Shown piece by piece: positions 26,688 to 36,488 of a DNA stretch of 64,000 bases. Made by a program: the position numbers and the translations under genes. How positions within the stretch are numbered: position 1 is the stretch's first letter; each line of letters starts with the position of its first letter. Source of the stretch: Ruegeria pomeroyi (GTDB taxonomy: Bacteria; Pseudomonadota; Alphaproteobacteria; Rhodobacterales; Rhodobacteraceae); assembly GCF_021405525.1 (NCBI RefSeq), contig NZ_JAGQAG010000001.1:3634001-3698000 (forward strand), in the 5' to 3' direction. The notes beneath the pieces are model-generated. The model worked only from the letters and a program-made list of their open reading frames with translations, searched no databases and was not told the DNA's origin.

Positions 26688-27374
26688 TTACGCCACCAGC
26701 CTGTATCCGCCGGATTCGGTGACCAGCAGGCGCGCATTTGACGGGTCTGGCTCGATCTTCTGGCGCAGGCGATAGATATGGGTTTCCAGCGTGTGGGTGG
26801 TGACCCCGGCATTGTAACCCCAGACCTCGTGCAGCAGCACGTCGCGCGGCACCACGCCGTCGGTCGAGCGATAGAGATATTTGAGAATGTTGGTTTCCTT
26901 TTCGGTCAGGCGGATCTTGCGATCATCCTCGGTGATCAGCATCTTCATCGCCGGCTTGAACGTATAGGGCCCCAGCTGGAACACAGCGTCCTCGGATTGT
27001 TCGTGTTGGCGCAGTTGCGAGCGGATGCGGGCCAGAAGAACCGGGAACTTGAACGGCTTGGTCACATAATCGTTGGCGCCGGCATCGAGGCCCAGAATGG
27101 TGTCGGCGTCGCTGTCATGGCCGGTCAGCATGATGATCGGACTTTTGACGCCCTGCTTGCGCATCAGGCGGCACAACTCGCGCCCATCGGTATCGGGCAG
27201 GCCCACATCCAGAATCACCAGATCATAGATCGCCTCTTTGGTCCGCTCCGATGCCGCATGACCGGTCTCGGCCTCGAAGACATCGAAATCCTCGGTCATG
27301 ACCAGCTGTTCGCTCAGCGCCTCGCGCAGGTCGTCGTCATCATCTACCAGCAGGATTTTTTTCAGCTGCGCCAT
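26688..27374 (-). CDS. OmpR/PhoB-family response regulator (CenR-like)
   Basis: The 228-residue regulator has a receiver domain (phospho-acceptor Asp56 in LVILDVGLPDTDG, acidic pocket DDDDD at 11-15, Lys in YVTKPFKF) and a C-terminal winged helix (about 130-225; THTLETHIYRLRQKIEPD is the recognition helix and GGYRLV the wing). No sensor kinase is adjacent. The overall sequence resembles CenR-type regulators involved in envelope control in alphaproteobacteria, but that identification rests on memory of the family and is tentative. It has its own terminator downstream. Confidence 0.85.
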   Translation of the reverse strand: MAQLKKILLVDDDDDLREALSEQLVMTEDFDVFEAETGHAASERTKEAIYDLVILDVGLPDTDGRELCRLMRKQGVKSPIIMLTGHDSDADTILGLDAGANDYVTKPFKFPVLLARIRSQLRQHEQSEDAVFQLGPYTFKPAMKMLITEDDRKIRLTEKETNILKYLYRSTDGVVPRDVLLHEVWGYNAGVTTHTLETHIYRLRQKIEPDPSNARLLVTESGGYRLVA

Positions 27375-27540
27375 ACCCGCATCCTCCAGATTTCGTTTCC
27401 CAACAGGTGAGGGCGCAGCACGAATTCGGCAAGTTTTGCTGCATATCTCTCACGCGGTCGTGTTTTACTTGCGAGATTTATTTCACATTTCCGCCGACAG
27501 CGACTAGGTAAAAGCCGTGAACGTTATAGGATAACACCCG

Positions 27541-28632
27541 ATGAGTCTGATCCCGGATATCACCGAGCTTTTGGCCCGCGCCCGTGCCGACCTGCGCATG
27601 GGGGTGCCGGTCGTGTTGCGGGACGAGGACGGGGATTGCACTCTGGCGCTTGCGGCCGAGACGCTGACAGCGGAGCGGCTGGCGGATATGCGGCAGTTGG
27701 GCGATCCGGTCATCGCTATCACCGGGCGCAGGGCGGAAACGCTCAAGGCGCGGGCCTATGATGGCGATCTGGCGCGGGTAAGCCTGCCTGCCGGGGCCGA
27801 TCTGCGCTGGGTCCAGGCGGTGGCCGATCCATCGGACGATTTGAATACGCCGATGAAGGGGCCGCTGACGACATTGCGACAAGGCAAGGCCGGCTTGCAC
27901 CGCCTGGCGATCAACCTGACCAAATCCGCCCGTCTGCTGCCAGCGGCGGTGCTGGTGTCGCTGCCCGAAGGACGCGATTTCGCCGCCGCGCACGCGCTGA
28001 CCACGATTGACCACGCTTCGGCCGCGCCGCATCTTTCCGAGCGCAGCCCGCTGCACGTGGTCTCGGCCGCGCGCTTGCCGATGGAGGTTTCCGAGGCCGG
28101 GCGCCTGCATGTGTTCCGTCCCGAGGATGGCGGCGAAGAGCATTACGCGGTCGAGATCGGCCGCCCTGATCGGGACAAGCCGGTTCTTGCCCGGCTGCAT
28201 TCGGCCTGTTTCACCGGCGACCTGATGGGCAGCCTGAAATGCGATTGCGGCCCGCAGTTGCGCGGCGCGCTGGCGCAGATGGGCGCCGAGGGTGCCGGGG
28301 TTCTGCTGTATCTCAACCAAGAGGGTCGCGGCATTGGGCTGGCCAACAAGATGCGCGCCTATTTCCTGCAAGATCAAGGGTTTGACACGGTCGAGGCCAA
28401 CCACAGGCTGGGGTTCGAGGATGACGAGCGCGATTTCCGGCTGGGCTCGGACATCCTGAAATCGCTGGGCTTCAAATCGGTGCGGCTGCTCACCAACAAC
28501 CCCGCCAAGATCGCCATGATGGAACGCACCGGCATCGCGGTGACGGAACGGGTGCCGCTCAAGGTAGGCGAGACCGCGCATAACCGGGGCTATCTGGCGA
28601 CCAAGGCGGCCAAATCGGGCCATATGTTGTGA
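27541..28632 (+). CDS. ribA: GTP cyclohydrolase II with degenerate RibB-like N-terminal domain
   Basis: The 363-residue protein has an intact GTP cyclohydrolase II domain (about residues 170-360) with the zinc ligands in CFTGDLMGSLKCDCG, the catalytic region LYLNQEGRGIGLANK and LLTNNPAKI near the end. The first 160 residues resemble DHBP synthase (RibB) in layout, but its acidic DDEDRENEGD-type motif reads RDEDGDCTLAL, so DHBP synthase activity is unlikely and a separate RibB should exist elsewhere. The reaction is the first committed step of riboflavin synthesis. It overlaps the L,D-transpeptidase start by 4 bp. No FMN riboswitch is evident in the 166-bp leader. Confidence 0.9.
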   Translation: MSLIPDITELLARARADLRMGVPVVLRDEDGDCTLALAAETLTAERLADMRQLGDPVIAITGRRAETLKARAYDGDLARVSLPAGADLRWVQAVADPSDDLNTPMKGPLTTLRQGKAGLHRLAINLTKSARLLPAAVLVSLPEGRDFAAAHALTTIDHASAAPHLSERSPLHVVSAARLPMEVSEAGRLHVFRPEDGGEEHYAVEIGRPDRDKPVLARLHSACFTGDLMGSLKCDCGPQLRGALAQMGAEGAGVLLYLNQEGRGIGLANKMRAYFLQDQGFDTVEANHRLGFEDDERDFRLGSDILKSLGFKSVRLLTNNPAKIAMMERTGIAVTERVPLKVGETAHNRGYLATKAAKSGHML

Positions 28633-29129
28633 GCCCGCAGGATTTGGTCCTGACTCCGCGCGGGGTGCGGTTCTGGGGCCGCTATCTTCCCTGCTCCATC
28701 GGCAAGGGCGGCATCCGGGCCGACAAGCGCGAGGGTGACGGGGCGACCCCCGTCGGCATCCATCGCATCGTCGGCATGCTGTATCGCGCTGACCGGATCG
28801 CACCGCCTGCCCCATGGGCACGGCCCATCGGTCCGGGCGATCTGTGGTCGGACGATATGGGCGACGCGGCCTATAATCATCTCGTGCACGCGCCATACGG
28901 GCATAGCCACGAACGCCTGCGCCGCGGCGATCCTCTTTACGATCTGGTATTGGTGACCGACTGGAACTGGCCCGAGGCGGAACCGGGGCGCGGCTCGGCC
29001 ATTTTTGTCCATCAATGGCGAAGGCCCGGCTATCCCACCGAGGGCTGCGTGGCCTTCAGCCGCCCCGATCTGCACTGGCTCGCGCGTCGGGTGCGGCCCG
29101 GAACGCGGCTGATCATACCGCCGCTTTGA
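28629..29129 (+). CDS. L,D-transpeptidase family (YkuD domain) protein
   Basis: The 166-residue protein has a YkuD active-site segment HQWRRPGYPTEGCVAF containing the catalytic Cys and upstream His; the common SHGC is replaced by TEGC, a known variant in small single-domain members. No signal peptide is evident, so export is uncertain. The GTG start at 28629 overlaps the ribA stop (GTGA), implying coupling. Its last 17 bp overlap the convergent PLP-binding protein gene. Predicted role: peptidoglycan cross-linking or editing. Confidence 0.82.
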   Translation: MSPQDLVLTPRGVRFWGRYLPCSIGKGGIRADKREGDGATPVGIHRIVGMLYRADRIAPPAPWARPIGPGDLWSDDMGDAAYNHLVHAPYGHSHERLRRGDPLYDLVLVTDWNWPEAEPGRGSAIFVHQWRRPGYPTEGCVAFSRPDLHWLARRVRPGTRLIIPPL

Positions 29130-29772
29130 CCCGGTCGCCGAAAATGGCAGAGCCGACCCGGACATGGGTTGCCCCCAGCGCGATGGCGCTTTCGAAATCG
29201 CCGCTCATGCCCATGCTCAGGCCCTCTAGCCCGTTGCGCGCGGCGATCCTGGCCAGCAACGCGAAATGCAGCGCGGGTTCCTCTTCGACCGGGGGGATGC
29301 ACATCAGCCCGCGCACCGGCAGGTCAAGCGCGCGGCATTCGGCGATGAACCCGTCCGCTTCCATTGGCAGAACACCCGCCTTCTGATCCTCTTCGCCGGT
29401 GTTGACCTGAATGAACAGGTCGGGACACTTGCCCATTTCCTGCGCCAGCCGGGCAAGTGCCGTGGCCAGCTTGGGGCGATCGACCGAATGGATGGCGTGC
29501 ACCAACTCCATCGCCTGACGTGTCTTGTTGGTCTGGAGCGGGCCGATCAAATGCAGCTCCACACCCTCGTACCGCTCCATGAAGGCAGGCCATTTTCCTG
29601 CCGCCTCCTGCACGCGATTCTCGCCGAAGATGCGATGCCCCTGTTCCAGCACCGCCTCGACGCGTTCGTTGGGTTGTACCTTGGACACCGCGATCAGCTT
29701 GACCGACCCCTCGGGGCGGCCTGCGGCCTGTTCGGCCCTTGCGATGCGGTTCGTAATCTCTTGCAGCGACAT
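29113..29772 (-). CDS. YggS/PROSC-family PLP homeostasis protein
   Basis: The 219-residue single-domain alanine-racemase-fold protein carries the PLP Lys in KLIAVSKVQPNERV near residue 30, FGENRVQEAAGKW, WHLIGPLQTNK-like text (HLIGPLQTNKTRQ) and LSMGMSGDFESAIALGATHVRVGSAIFG. These are all diagnostic of PLPBP, which buffers pyridoxal phosphate and has no catalytic activity of its own. The ATG at 29772 follows GGGGGA. The gene ends inside the convergent transpeptidase gene, with a 17-bp overlap. Confidence 0.92.
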   Translation of the reverse strand: MSLQEITNRIARAEQAAGRPEGSVKLIAVSKVQPNERVEAVLEQGHRIFGENRVQEAAGKWPAFMERYEGVELHLIGPLQTNKTRQAMELVHAIHSVDRPKLATALARLAQEMGKCPDLFIQVNTGEEDQKAGVLPMEADGFIAECRALDLPVRGLMCIPPVEEEPALHFALLARIAARNGLEGLSMGMSGDFESAIALGATHVRVGSAIFGDRVKAAV

Positions 29773-29816
29773 GTCGTCCCCCGATCTGGCTTGCCGCAGA
29801 AAAACACCATGTCGAC

Positions 29817-29849
29817 GCAAAAGAAAAGGGCAGGTCCGAAGACCTGCCC
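29817..29849 (-). terminator. Intrinsic terminator downstream of the porin gene
   Basis: GGGCAGGTC (29828-29836) and GACCTGCCC (29841-29849) make a perfect 9-bp stem with tetraloop CGAA, followed on the minus strand by TTTTCTTTT. This is a strong terminator 30 bp past the porin stop, in line with high expression. Confidence 0.9.
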
Positions 29850-29878
29850 CCATTCGATACCGTCAAGCGGTGTACAGC

Positions 29879-30871
29879 TTAGAAGCTGAAGTACACACCG
29901 GCCTGGAAGGTGTCGTTGTCGTTCGACGCACGACGGTAGCCTGCTTCGAAGGAAGCGCCGCCGCCCAGGTCGTACGAGTAGTGGATACCGTAGGAACCAC
30001 CTTCGTTCATGTTCGAACCGACGATTGCATCGCGGTTGTCGCCACGGCCGGCCAGAACGTCAGCTGCGCTGACTGCTTCTTCGTCGGTGTAGAAGACCAG
30101 CAGGTTCGAAGCCGAGCCGATGTCCATGTTGCCATAGATGCCGAACTTCGAGATGCCGTCGTTGTCAGCATATGCAACGCGTGCGCCGAACTGGCCACCG
30201 TCCCATGCGACCGACACCAGGGTCTTGTCTTCCCACAGGGCGTCCGACGACTGGTGAGCAGCTGCGACAGTCCAGTCACCGAAGTTGTAGGCAACCATCA
30301 CGCCGATACGGTCCGAAGCAACGACGCCGTTACGGGTCGAGTACGACAGGTGGCCGGTGAAGCCGCCGGTCGAGTACAGAGCTTCGATGCCGTTCACACC
30401 AACGCCAGCCGACGAGTATGCATCCCAGTTGAAGAACTCGTTGTTCACGTTACCAACGTGCGAGTAGAAGCTGGCGCCGTCGATACCGATACCTGCGGTA
30501 CGGGTCTCGAGGTAGGTGCCGGGCATGTTTTCAATTGCGCCGATGATGTTGCCGACGTTCACGCGGAAGCCCTGGTACGACACACCAAAACGGGCACCGT
30601 TGAAGACTGCGCCGCCGGGGGTGTTGTCACGGCTTTCGGCCTGTGCACGGAAGCGAGCGTCGAACGCAACACCGGCGTCGGTTTCTGCCGACATGTCGAA
30701 CTGCAGACGCAGACGGCTGGTGATGGTGGTCTTCGAGACACCGTTCACGGCGCGGTCGTTGGCGTCGTTGTAGTCCAGACCGAAGCGGCCGTAACCGCTG
30801 AGACGAACGTCTGCTGCTGCGACGCTTGCGGTAGCGATCAGCGCAGTCGTTGCGAAGAGAACTTTTTTCAT
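29879..30871 (-). CDS. Gram-negative outer-membrane porin
   Basis: The 330-residue porin has a Sec signal (MKKVLFATTALIATASVAAA, then DVRLSGYGRFGLDY). Alternating beta-strand sequence runs throughout and the C-terminus GVYFSF ends in the aromatic Phe needed for BAM recognition. The fold is that of Rhodobacter-type trimeric porins. Codon use is narrower than in neighbouring genes (few rare third-position choices), which suggests high expression. A strong terminator follows, and a 297-bp upstream gap gives room for a long leader. Role: passive uptake of small solutes across the outer membrane. Confidence 0.92.
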   Translation of the reverse strand: MKKVLFATTALIATASVAAADVRLSGYGRFGLDYNDANDRAVNGVSKTTITSRLRLQFDMSAETDAGVAFDARFRAQAESRDNTPGGAVFNGARFGVSYQGFRVNVGNIIGAIENMPGTYLETRTAGIGIDGASFYSHVGNVNNEFFNWDAYSSAGVGVNGIEALYSTGGFTGHLSYSTRNGVVASDRIGVMVAYNFGDWTVAAAHQSSDALWEDKTLVSVAWDGGQFGARVAYADNDGISKFGIYGNMDIGSASNLLVFYTDEEAVSAADVLAGRGDNRDAIVGSNMNEGGSYGIHYSYDLGGGASFEAGYRRASNDNDTFQAGVYFSF

Positions 30872-31168
30872 CGTGTTTCCCTCGGTTTTCATTCATACGC
30901 CCAAACCAGTGAATCTGGCGTGGGTATGGACAGGGGTTTCGCTCTTTCGCCCCCCTGTTTGCAAGTCTTGGCGGCAAGCCCGGCGCAAAGTCGTCACGGA
31001 TGGTGCAGCTTTGCCACAGTCCGGTGACCTGCCGAGGGAATTTCCCCCTCGCACCCGTCACAAAGCAGACAAAACCGCCTCGCACGCGTGCGTTCCCCCT
31101 ATAGAGGCTTGCCGACCCCACGCGGCTTGGGTAGGACATTTGCCAACAGAAAGAAGCAGGACCGTCCA
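30872..31168. other. Intergenic region between the divergent porin and DUF3576 genes
   Basis: This 297-bp gap must hold both divergent promoters. I see one 12-bp perfect palindrome, CGCACGCGTGCG at 31081-31092, followed by a TATAGA-like element near 31109-31114. The palindrome is about 77 bp before the DUF3576 ATG. No convincing small gene or known riboswitch fold is visible. Confidence 0.4.
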
Positions 31169-31675
31169 ATGACCTTGCAGAACGCGTTCAAACCCACCCT
31201 CGTCCTTGCCCTGTGCCTGGGCTTGGCCGCTTGCGGCAATCGGGGCGGCGGTGTGCGTATCGCCGATGCGCCTCCGGCGGACGATTCCTATATCACCAAC
31301 AACCGCGAGAGCGCGCCCACCAACTACGAGAAATCCTCGATCTGGGATGTGTTCGGTCCGTCCAAGGCCGAACAAACCGTTCAGGTAAACCGCTATCTCT
31401 GGGCGGCATCGCTGGATGTGCTCAGCTTCCTGCCGATCCAGTCGGTCGATCCCTTTACCGGGGTGATCGTCACCGGCTACGGCACCCCGCCGGGGGGCGG
31501 ACGCTCGTACCGGGCCACCGTGCACATCAAGGATCCGGCGCTTGAAGCCCGCGCGCTGAAAGTGTCGCTGCAAACCAGCGGCGGCGCCCCGGTCAATGCC
31601 GCCACCGCCCGCGCGGTCGAGGATGCGATTCTATCGCGCGCGCGCCAGCTGCGCATCGGCGACGACAAACTCTAG
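31169..31675 (+). CDS. DUF3576 family lipoprotein
   Basis: The 168-residue protein has a clean lipobox LGLAAC (acylated Cys22). The mature part contains [23 protein letters not shown] and [13 protein letters not shown], which mark the alphaproteobacterial DUF3576 family. Its position just upstream of leuS-lptE-holA is conserved in the group, suggesting a link to outer-membrane assembly, but no activity is known. The ATG at 31169 follows AAGCAGG. Confidence 0.87.
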   Translation: MTLQNAFKPTLVLALCLGLAACGNRGGGVRIADAPPADDSYITNNRESAPTNYEKSSIWDVFGPSKAEQTVQVNRYLWAASLDVLSFLPIQSVDPFTGVIVTGYGTPPGGGRSYRATVHIKDPALEARALKVSLQTSGGAPVNAATARAVEDAILSRARQLRIGDDKL

Positions 31676-31703
31676 AACCTCGCGCCAATTCGCTTTATCA
31701 CCA

Positions 31704-31726
31704 CGCCGGGTTCACGCCCGGCGTTT
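31704..31726 (+). terminator. Weak hairpin between the DUF3576 gene and leuS
   Basis: CGCCGGG (31704-31710) and CCCGGCG (31717-31723) form a 7-bp stem with a 6-nt loop, followed by only three T. It may attenuate rather than stop transcription into leuS, whose ATG is 25 bp further on. Confidence 0.45.
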
Positions 31727-31751
31727 GCATTCATCAAGGACCAGAACCGCC

Positions 31752-34310
31752 ATGTCGCGCTATTCCGCCACCGAAATCGAAGCCAAATGGCAAGAGGCCT
31801 GGGACAAGGCCGGTATCTTCAGGGCCGCGCGCACGGCGGACAAGCCGAAATACTATGTGCTCGAGATGTTCCCCTATCCCTCGGGGCGCATCCATATCGG
31901 CCATGTGCGCAACTACACGATGGGTGACGTGATCGCGCGTTACAAACTGTCGAACGGGTTCAATGTGCTGCACCCGATGGGGTTCGACGCCTTTGGCATG
32001 CCAGCCGAAAACGCCGCCATGGCCAGCGGCGGCCACCCCAAGGACTGGACCTACACCAACATCGACACGATGGTCGCGCAGATGAAGCCCTTGGGCTTTG
32101 GCCTCGACTGGTCGCGGATGTTCGCCACCTGTGACCCGGAATATTACGGTCAGCAACAGGCACTGTTCCTCGATTTCCTCGAAAAGGGGCTGGTTTATCG
32201 CAAGAACGCGGTGGTGAACTGGGACCCCGTTGACATGACCGTTCTGGCCAATGAACAGGTCGAGGACGGGCGCGGCTGGCGGTCTGGCGCGCTGGTCGAG
32301 CGACGCGAACTGACGCAATGGTTCTTCAAGATCTCGGACATGTCGGGCGAGTTGCTGGATGCGCTCGACACGCTGGATGACTGGCCCGCCAAGGTGAAGC
32401 TGATGCAGGCCAACTGGATCGGCAAGTCGCGCGGGCTGCAATTCTCGTGGGCGCTGACCGCACCCGCCCATGGCATCGACTCGCTCGATGTGTATACCAC
32501 ACGGCCCGACACGCTGATGGGGGCCAGCTTCCTCGGCATCTCGCCCGATCACCCGCTGACCAAGGCGCTGGAGGCCGAGAACCCGGAACTCGCCGCCAAG
32601 GTGGCCGAGATGCGCAAGGGCGGCACCACCGAGGAAGCCATCGAAAAGGCCGAGAAGCTGGGGGCCGATACCGGGCTGCGCGTGCGCCATCCGCTGAACC
32701 CCGACTGGGAGCTGCCGGTCTGGGTCGCCAACTTCATCCTGATGGATTACGGCACCGGCGCGATCTTTGCCTGCCCCGCGCATGACCAGCGCGACCTTGA
32801 TTTCTGCCGCAAATACGACCTGCCGGTGATCGACACCTTTGTGGCGCTCGACGATCCAAAGCCGGTCGAGACCGAGGCCTTTGTGCCCCTGAAGACCGAA
32901 AAGGTGAAATGGATCGACCATTTCGCCGGGCTGGATGTGGCCACCGGACAAGAGGCGATCGACGCCACCATCGACTGGATGGAGGCAAAGGGCCTGGGCA
33001 CTGGCGTGACCAAGTTCCGCCTGCGCGACTGGGGCCTGTCGCGACAGCGCTATTGGGGCTGCCCGATTCCCGTGGTCCACTGCGATAGCTGCGGCGTGGT
33101 GCCCGAGAAAAAGGAAAACCTGCCCATCCGGCTGCCCGACGATGTCACCTTTGACGTGCCCGGCAATCCGCTGGACCGCCATCCGACCTGGCGCAACTGC
33201 GCCTGCCCGTCCTGCGGTCAGCCCGCCCGGCGTGAAACCGACACGATGGACACGTTTGTTGACAGCTCTTGGTATTTCGCGCGCTTCACCGCCCCGCGCG
33301 CCGAAACGCCCACCGATATGGCCGAGGCCGAATACTGGATGAATGTCGACCAGTATATCGGCGGTATCGAGCATGCGATCCTGCACCTGCTCTATTCGCG
33401 CTTCTTCGCCCGCGCGATGCATATCTGCGGCCACCTGCCCGAGAAGTCGAAAGAGCCGTTCAACGCGCTCTTTACCCAGGGCATGGTGACCCATGCGATC
33501 TACAAGACCACCGGCGCCGATGGCCGCCCTGTCTATCACTACCCCGAGGCTGTGCGTCTCGAAGGCGGCAAGGGCTATCTGGAGGATGGTACCGAGGTCG
33601 AGATCATCCCCTCGGCCAAGATGTCGAAATCCAAGAACAACGTGGTGGACCCGGTGGCCATCATCGACCGTTTCGGCGCCGACACCGCGCGCTGGTTCGT
33701 ACTGTCCGACAGCCCGCCGGAACGCGACGTGGAATGGACCGATGCCGGCGCCGAAGCCGCGCACAAGCACCTGAACCGGGTCTGGAACCTGTGCGACAGG
33801 ATCGCCGCGATGGACCCCGCCACCCCCGGCGAAGGTGACGACGACCTGCTGCGCGAGATGCACAAATGCATCCGCGACGTGACCAACGGGATCGAAAGCT
33901 TTGGCTTCAACGCCTCGATCGCCAAGCTCTATGCCTTTACCAACACCCTGGCGAAATCCAAGGCCGGGGCGGCGGCACAGAAACAGGCGATCATGACGCT
34001 GGCGCAACTGATGTCGCCGATGACCCCGCACCTGGCCGAGGACATCTGGGCCCATCAGGGCGGCAAAGGCCTGATCGCGGCAGCCCCTTGGCCAGTCGCG
34101 GACGAGGCGATGCTGGTCGATGCGCTGGTTACACTGCCGGTGCAGATCAACGGCAAGCGCCGCGCGGAAATCAGCGTGCCCGCCGATATGGACAAGACCG
34201 AGGTTGAAAAACTGGCACTCTCCACCGATGCTGTGCAAAAGGCGCTGGATGGCGCCGCACCGAAAAAGGTGATCGTCGTGCCGGGCCGGATCGTCAATGT
34301 GGTCGTTTAA
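31752..34310 (+). CDS. leuS: Leucyl-tRNA synthetase
   Basis: The 852-residue class I synthetase has HIGH in [16 protein letters not shown] near residue 47, a CP1 editing domain at about residues 225-410 and [12 protein letters not shown] near residue 623. It charges tRNA-Leu and edits mischarged products. The ATG at 31752 gives the standard N-terminus ([19 protein letters not shown]). Its last 14 bp overlap lptE, so leuS-lptE-holA are translationally linked. Confidence 0.97.
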   Translation: MSRYSATEIEAKWQEAWDKAGIFRAARTADKPKYYVLEMFPYPSGRIHIGHVRNYTMGDVIARYKLSNGFNVLHPMGFDAFGMPAENAAMASGGHPKDWTYTNIDTMVAQMKPLGFGLDWSRMFATCDPEYYGQQQALFLDFLEKGLVYRKNAVVNWDPVDMTVLANEQVEDGRGWRSGALVERRELTQWFFKISDMSGELLDALDTLDDWPAKVKLMQANWIGKSRGLQFSWALTAPAHGIDSLDVYTTRPDTLMGASFLGISPDHPLTKALEAENPELAAKVAEMRKGGTTEEAIEKAEKLGADTGLRVRHPLNPDWELPVWVANFILMDYGTGAIFACPAHDQRDLDFCRKYDLPVIDTFVALDDPKPVETEAFVPLKTEKVKWIDHFAGLDVATGQEAIDATIDWMEAKGLGTGVTKFRLRDWGLSRQRYWGCPIPVVHCDSCGVVPEKKENLPIRLPDDVTFDVPGNPLDRHPTWRNCACPSCGQPARRETDTMDTFVDSSWYFARFTAPRAETPTDMAEAEYWMNVDQYIGGIEHAILHLLYSRFFARAMHICGHLPEKSKEPFNALFTQGMVTHAIYKTTGADGRPVYHYPEAVRLEGGKGYLEDGTEVEIIPSAKMSKSKNNVVDPVAIIDRFGADTARWFVLSDSPPERDVEWTDAGAEAAHKHLNRVWNLCDRIAAMDPATPGEGDDDLLREMHKCIRDVTNGIESFGFNASIAKLYAFTNTLAKSKAGAAAQKQAIMTLAQLMSPMTPHLAEDIWAHQGGKGLIAAAPWPVADEAMLVDALVTLPVQINGKRRAEISVPADMDKTEVEKLALSTDAVQKALDGAAPKKVIVVPGRIVNVVV

Positions 34311-34788
34311 TCGCAGAACCCTGCTGATGCTGCCGCTGGCGCTGGCCGCCTGCGGCTTTCAGCCGGTCTATGGCCCTGGCGGAGCGGGCGATGCGCTGCG
34401 CGGCCGGGTCGAGGTTTCGGCCCCCGATGATGTCGAAAGCTATTGGCTGGTGCAGAATCTGGAACAGAGCCTGGGCCGGACCGCTGCCGCCGGCACCGAC
34501 TATCTGCTGGACGTCAAGGTGCGCACCGCCTCGCAGGGGCAGGCAATCACCGCCTCGAACGATACCACCCGCTATTCCATCGTCGGCACCGCCGCCTATA
34601 CCTTGACCAACAAGGAAAGCGGCGCAGTGATGGCCTCGGGCGAGGTCCGCAATTTCACCGGCTATTCCGCCACCGGATCGACCGTCGACACGCTGGCGGG
34701 GGAACGGGACGCGCGCCAGCGCCTTATGGTGATTCTCTCGGATCAACTGGTCACCCAGCTTTACGCAACGCTGGACCAACCGGCATGA
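34297..34788 (+). CDS. lptE: LPS-assembly lipoprotein LptE
   Basis: The 163-residue lipoprotein has a lipobox ending LALAAC (Cys19) and starts its mature part with [10 protein letters not shown], the typical LptE opening. It plugs the LptD barrel and helps place LPS in the outer leaflet. Its position between leuS (14-bp overlap) and holA (4-bp overlap) is conserved in alphaproteobacteria and supports the call. The protein is divergent in sequence, as usual for the family. Confidence 0.88.
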   Translation: MWSFNRRTLLMLPLALAACGFQPVYGPGGAGDALRGRVEVSAPDDVESYWLVQNLEQSLGRTAAAGTDYLLDVKVRTASQGQAITASNDTTRYSIVGTAAYTLTNKESGAVMASGEVRNFTGYSATGSTVDTLAGERDARQRLMVILSDQLVTQLYATLDQPA

Positions 34789-35813
34789 AGCTGTCCCCGC
34801 GCGAGGCGGATGGCTATTTCGCCCGACCCGACGCGGGCAAGACGGGCATCCTGATCCACGGGGCCGATGCCATGCGCATCGCGCTGAAACGCCAGCAGAT
34901 CATCGCGGCACTGATTGGTCCGGGGGGCGAGGAAGAGATGCGCCTGACCCGAATGCCGGGGGCTGAATTGCGCAAGGACGCGGCCCAGCTTTTGGACGCG
35001 GTCAAGGCGGTTGGGTTCTTTCCCGGCCCGCGCGTTGTCTTTGTCGAGGATTGCCCCGAAACCTCGGCCCCCGCAGTTCTGGCGGCGCTTGAGGACTGGC
35101 AGCCGGGCGATGCGCAGATCGTGGTGACCGCCGGTCAGTTGAAGCCGAGTTCCAAGATCCGCAAGGCCTTCGAAACCCATCCCAACGCCTATGCCGCCGG
35201 CATCTATGACGATCCGCCCTCGCGGGCCGAAATCGAACGGATGCTGACCGCCGCCGGCATCCGCGACGTCCCGCCCGAGCCGATGACGGTTCTGTCCGAT
35301 CTGGCGCGCGATCTGGGGCCGGGCGATTTCGCGCAGACGATGGAAAAGCTGGCGCTTTACAAGCTGGGAGACGCGGCACCTTTGGGGCTCGAGGACATTG
35401 CGGCCTGTGCCCCCCGCTCGACCGAGGCGGCGCTGGACGACGTGCTGAACGTGGTGGCCGAGGGCAAGGAGGGCGAGATCGGACCATTGATCCGTCGTCT
35501 GCAAGCCCAGGGCACCACACCGGTCAGCCTGTGCATCGGGGCGACCCGGCATTTCCGCACGCTCTATGCCTGTGCCTCGGCCCCCGGTGGCCCGGCGCAG
35601 GGCATCGGCACATTGCGCCCGCCGGTCTTTGGCCCACGCCGCGACCGCATCCTGAGCCAGGCCAAGCGTTGGGGCGCAAGGCGACTGGAGGCAGCTTTGA
35701 CGGTGCTGACCGATACCGACCTCGCCTTGCGCTCGGCCGGGCAATCGGCGCCCCAGATGGCGCTGGTCGAGCGGGCGATGATCCGGCTGGCGTGGTTGTC
35801 CCGGTCACGGTGA
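34785..35813 (+). CDS. holA: DNA polymerase III subunit delta
   Basis: The 342-residue clamp-loader delta subunit opens with a degenerate AAA-like module (GILIHGADAMRIALKRQQII). VVFVEDCPETSAPAVLAAL and TGGQLKPSSK-like text (TAGQLKPSSKIRKAFE) follow, then the helical collar domain from about residue 210. It opens the beta clamp during replication. The ATG at 34785 overlaps the lptE stop as ATGA. Length is normal for the family. Confidence 0.92.
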   Translation: MKLSPREADGYFARPDAGKTGILIHGADAMRIALKRQQIIAALIGPGGEEEMRLTRMPGAELRKDAAQLLDAVKAVGFFPGPRVVFVEDCPETSAPAVLAALEDWQPGDAQIVVTAGQLKPSSKIRKAFETHPNAYAAGIYDDPPSRAEIERMLTAAGIRDVPPEPMTVLSDLARDLGPGDFAQTMEKLALYKLGDAAPLGLEDIAACAPRSTEAALDDVLNVVAEGKEGEIGPLIRRLQAQGTTPVSLCIGATRHFRTLYACASAPGGPAQGIGTLRPPVFGPRRDRILSQAKRWGARRLEAALTVLTDTDLALRSAGQSAPQMALVERAMIRLAWLSRSR

Positions 35814-35894
35814 CGTTACGGCCTCGCACGCAGGGCTTGACCCCGCGCGCGCCGACACCATCCTGCAACGGGATCATCAGAATGGGAGAGGATC

Positions 35895-36488
35895 ATGTAC
35901 AAGGTCTATGGGCGGGTCAAAAGCCGTGCTTCGCGTGTTTTGTGGCTGCTCGAAGAGTTGGGGCAACCCTACGAATTCGTCGATGTCGGCCCGCATGACC
36001 CACAGGTCAAGGCCCTGAACGGCAGCGGCAAGATCCCGGTGCTGGTCGATGGAGAGCACGTGATCACCGACAGCTCTGCCATCATGACCTATCTTACCGA
36101 CAAGCATGGCGACCTGACCTATCCCGCTGGCACGCCCGAACGCGCCAAGCAGGACGCCTTGTTCCACACGATCCTTGACGAGATCGACGGGGTGCTGTGG
36201 GTCGCCGCCCGCCACGGATTCATCCTGCCCGAGGACAAGCGCGTGCCCGCCGTCATCGACTGTGCCAAATGGGAGTTCGAGCGCAACCTGGCGCGTCTGG
36301 AATCCCGTCTGGGCGACCCGTTCGCAATGGGAGACAAGATGACGATCGTCGATATCCTGTTGGTACATTGCCTCAACTGGGCCTTTGGTGCCGGTTTCCC
36401 GATCACTTCGGACCGGATCAAGGCCTATGGCAAGGCGGTACGCGCGCGCCCCGCGTTTCAGCGCATGGGTGCATTGACCCCGGCCTGA
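35895..36488 (+). CDS. Glutathione S-transferase family protein
   Basis: The 197-residue protein has an N-terminal thioredoxin-like GSH domain: YGRVKSRASRVLWLLEELG with Ser and Arg at the active-site helix, NGSGKIPVLVDG with cis-Pro, and DSSAIMTYL as the gamma-glutamyl-binding motif. An all-alpha C-terminal domain with FAMGDKMTIVDILLVH follows. The substrate is unknown. GGGAGAGG precedes the ATG at 35895. The 3' end overlaps the convergent flavoprotein gene by 31 bp. Confidence 0.9.
   Translation: MYKVYGRVKSRASRVLWLLEELGQPYEFVDVGPHDPQVKALNGSGKIPVLVDGEHVITDSSAIMTYLTDKHGDLTYPAGTPERAKQDALFHTILDEIDGVLWVAARHGFILPEDKRVPAVIDCAKWEFERNLARLESRLGDPFAMGDKMTIVDILLVHCLNWAFGAGFPITSDRIKAYGKAVRARPAFQRMGALTPA

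Noticed and set aside
27375-27540. FMN riboswitch before ribA
   Set aside because: The 166-bp gap shows none of the conserved RFN-element stems by eye, so there is no support.
29525-31027. 500-codon rightward open frame opposite the porin gene
   Set aside because: The porin signal peptide, beta-barrel pattern and C-terminal Phe are clear on the other strand; this frame is Val/Cys/Thr-rich noise.
31734-34238. 834-codon open frame antisense to leuS
   Set aside because: It mirrors the high-GC third-position pattern of leuS and its translation has no domain; leuS itself is unmistakable.
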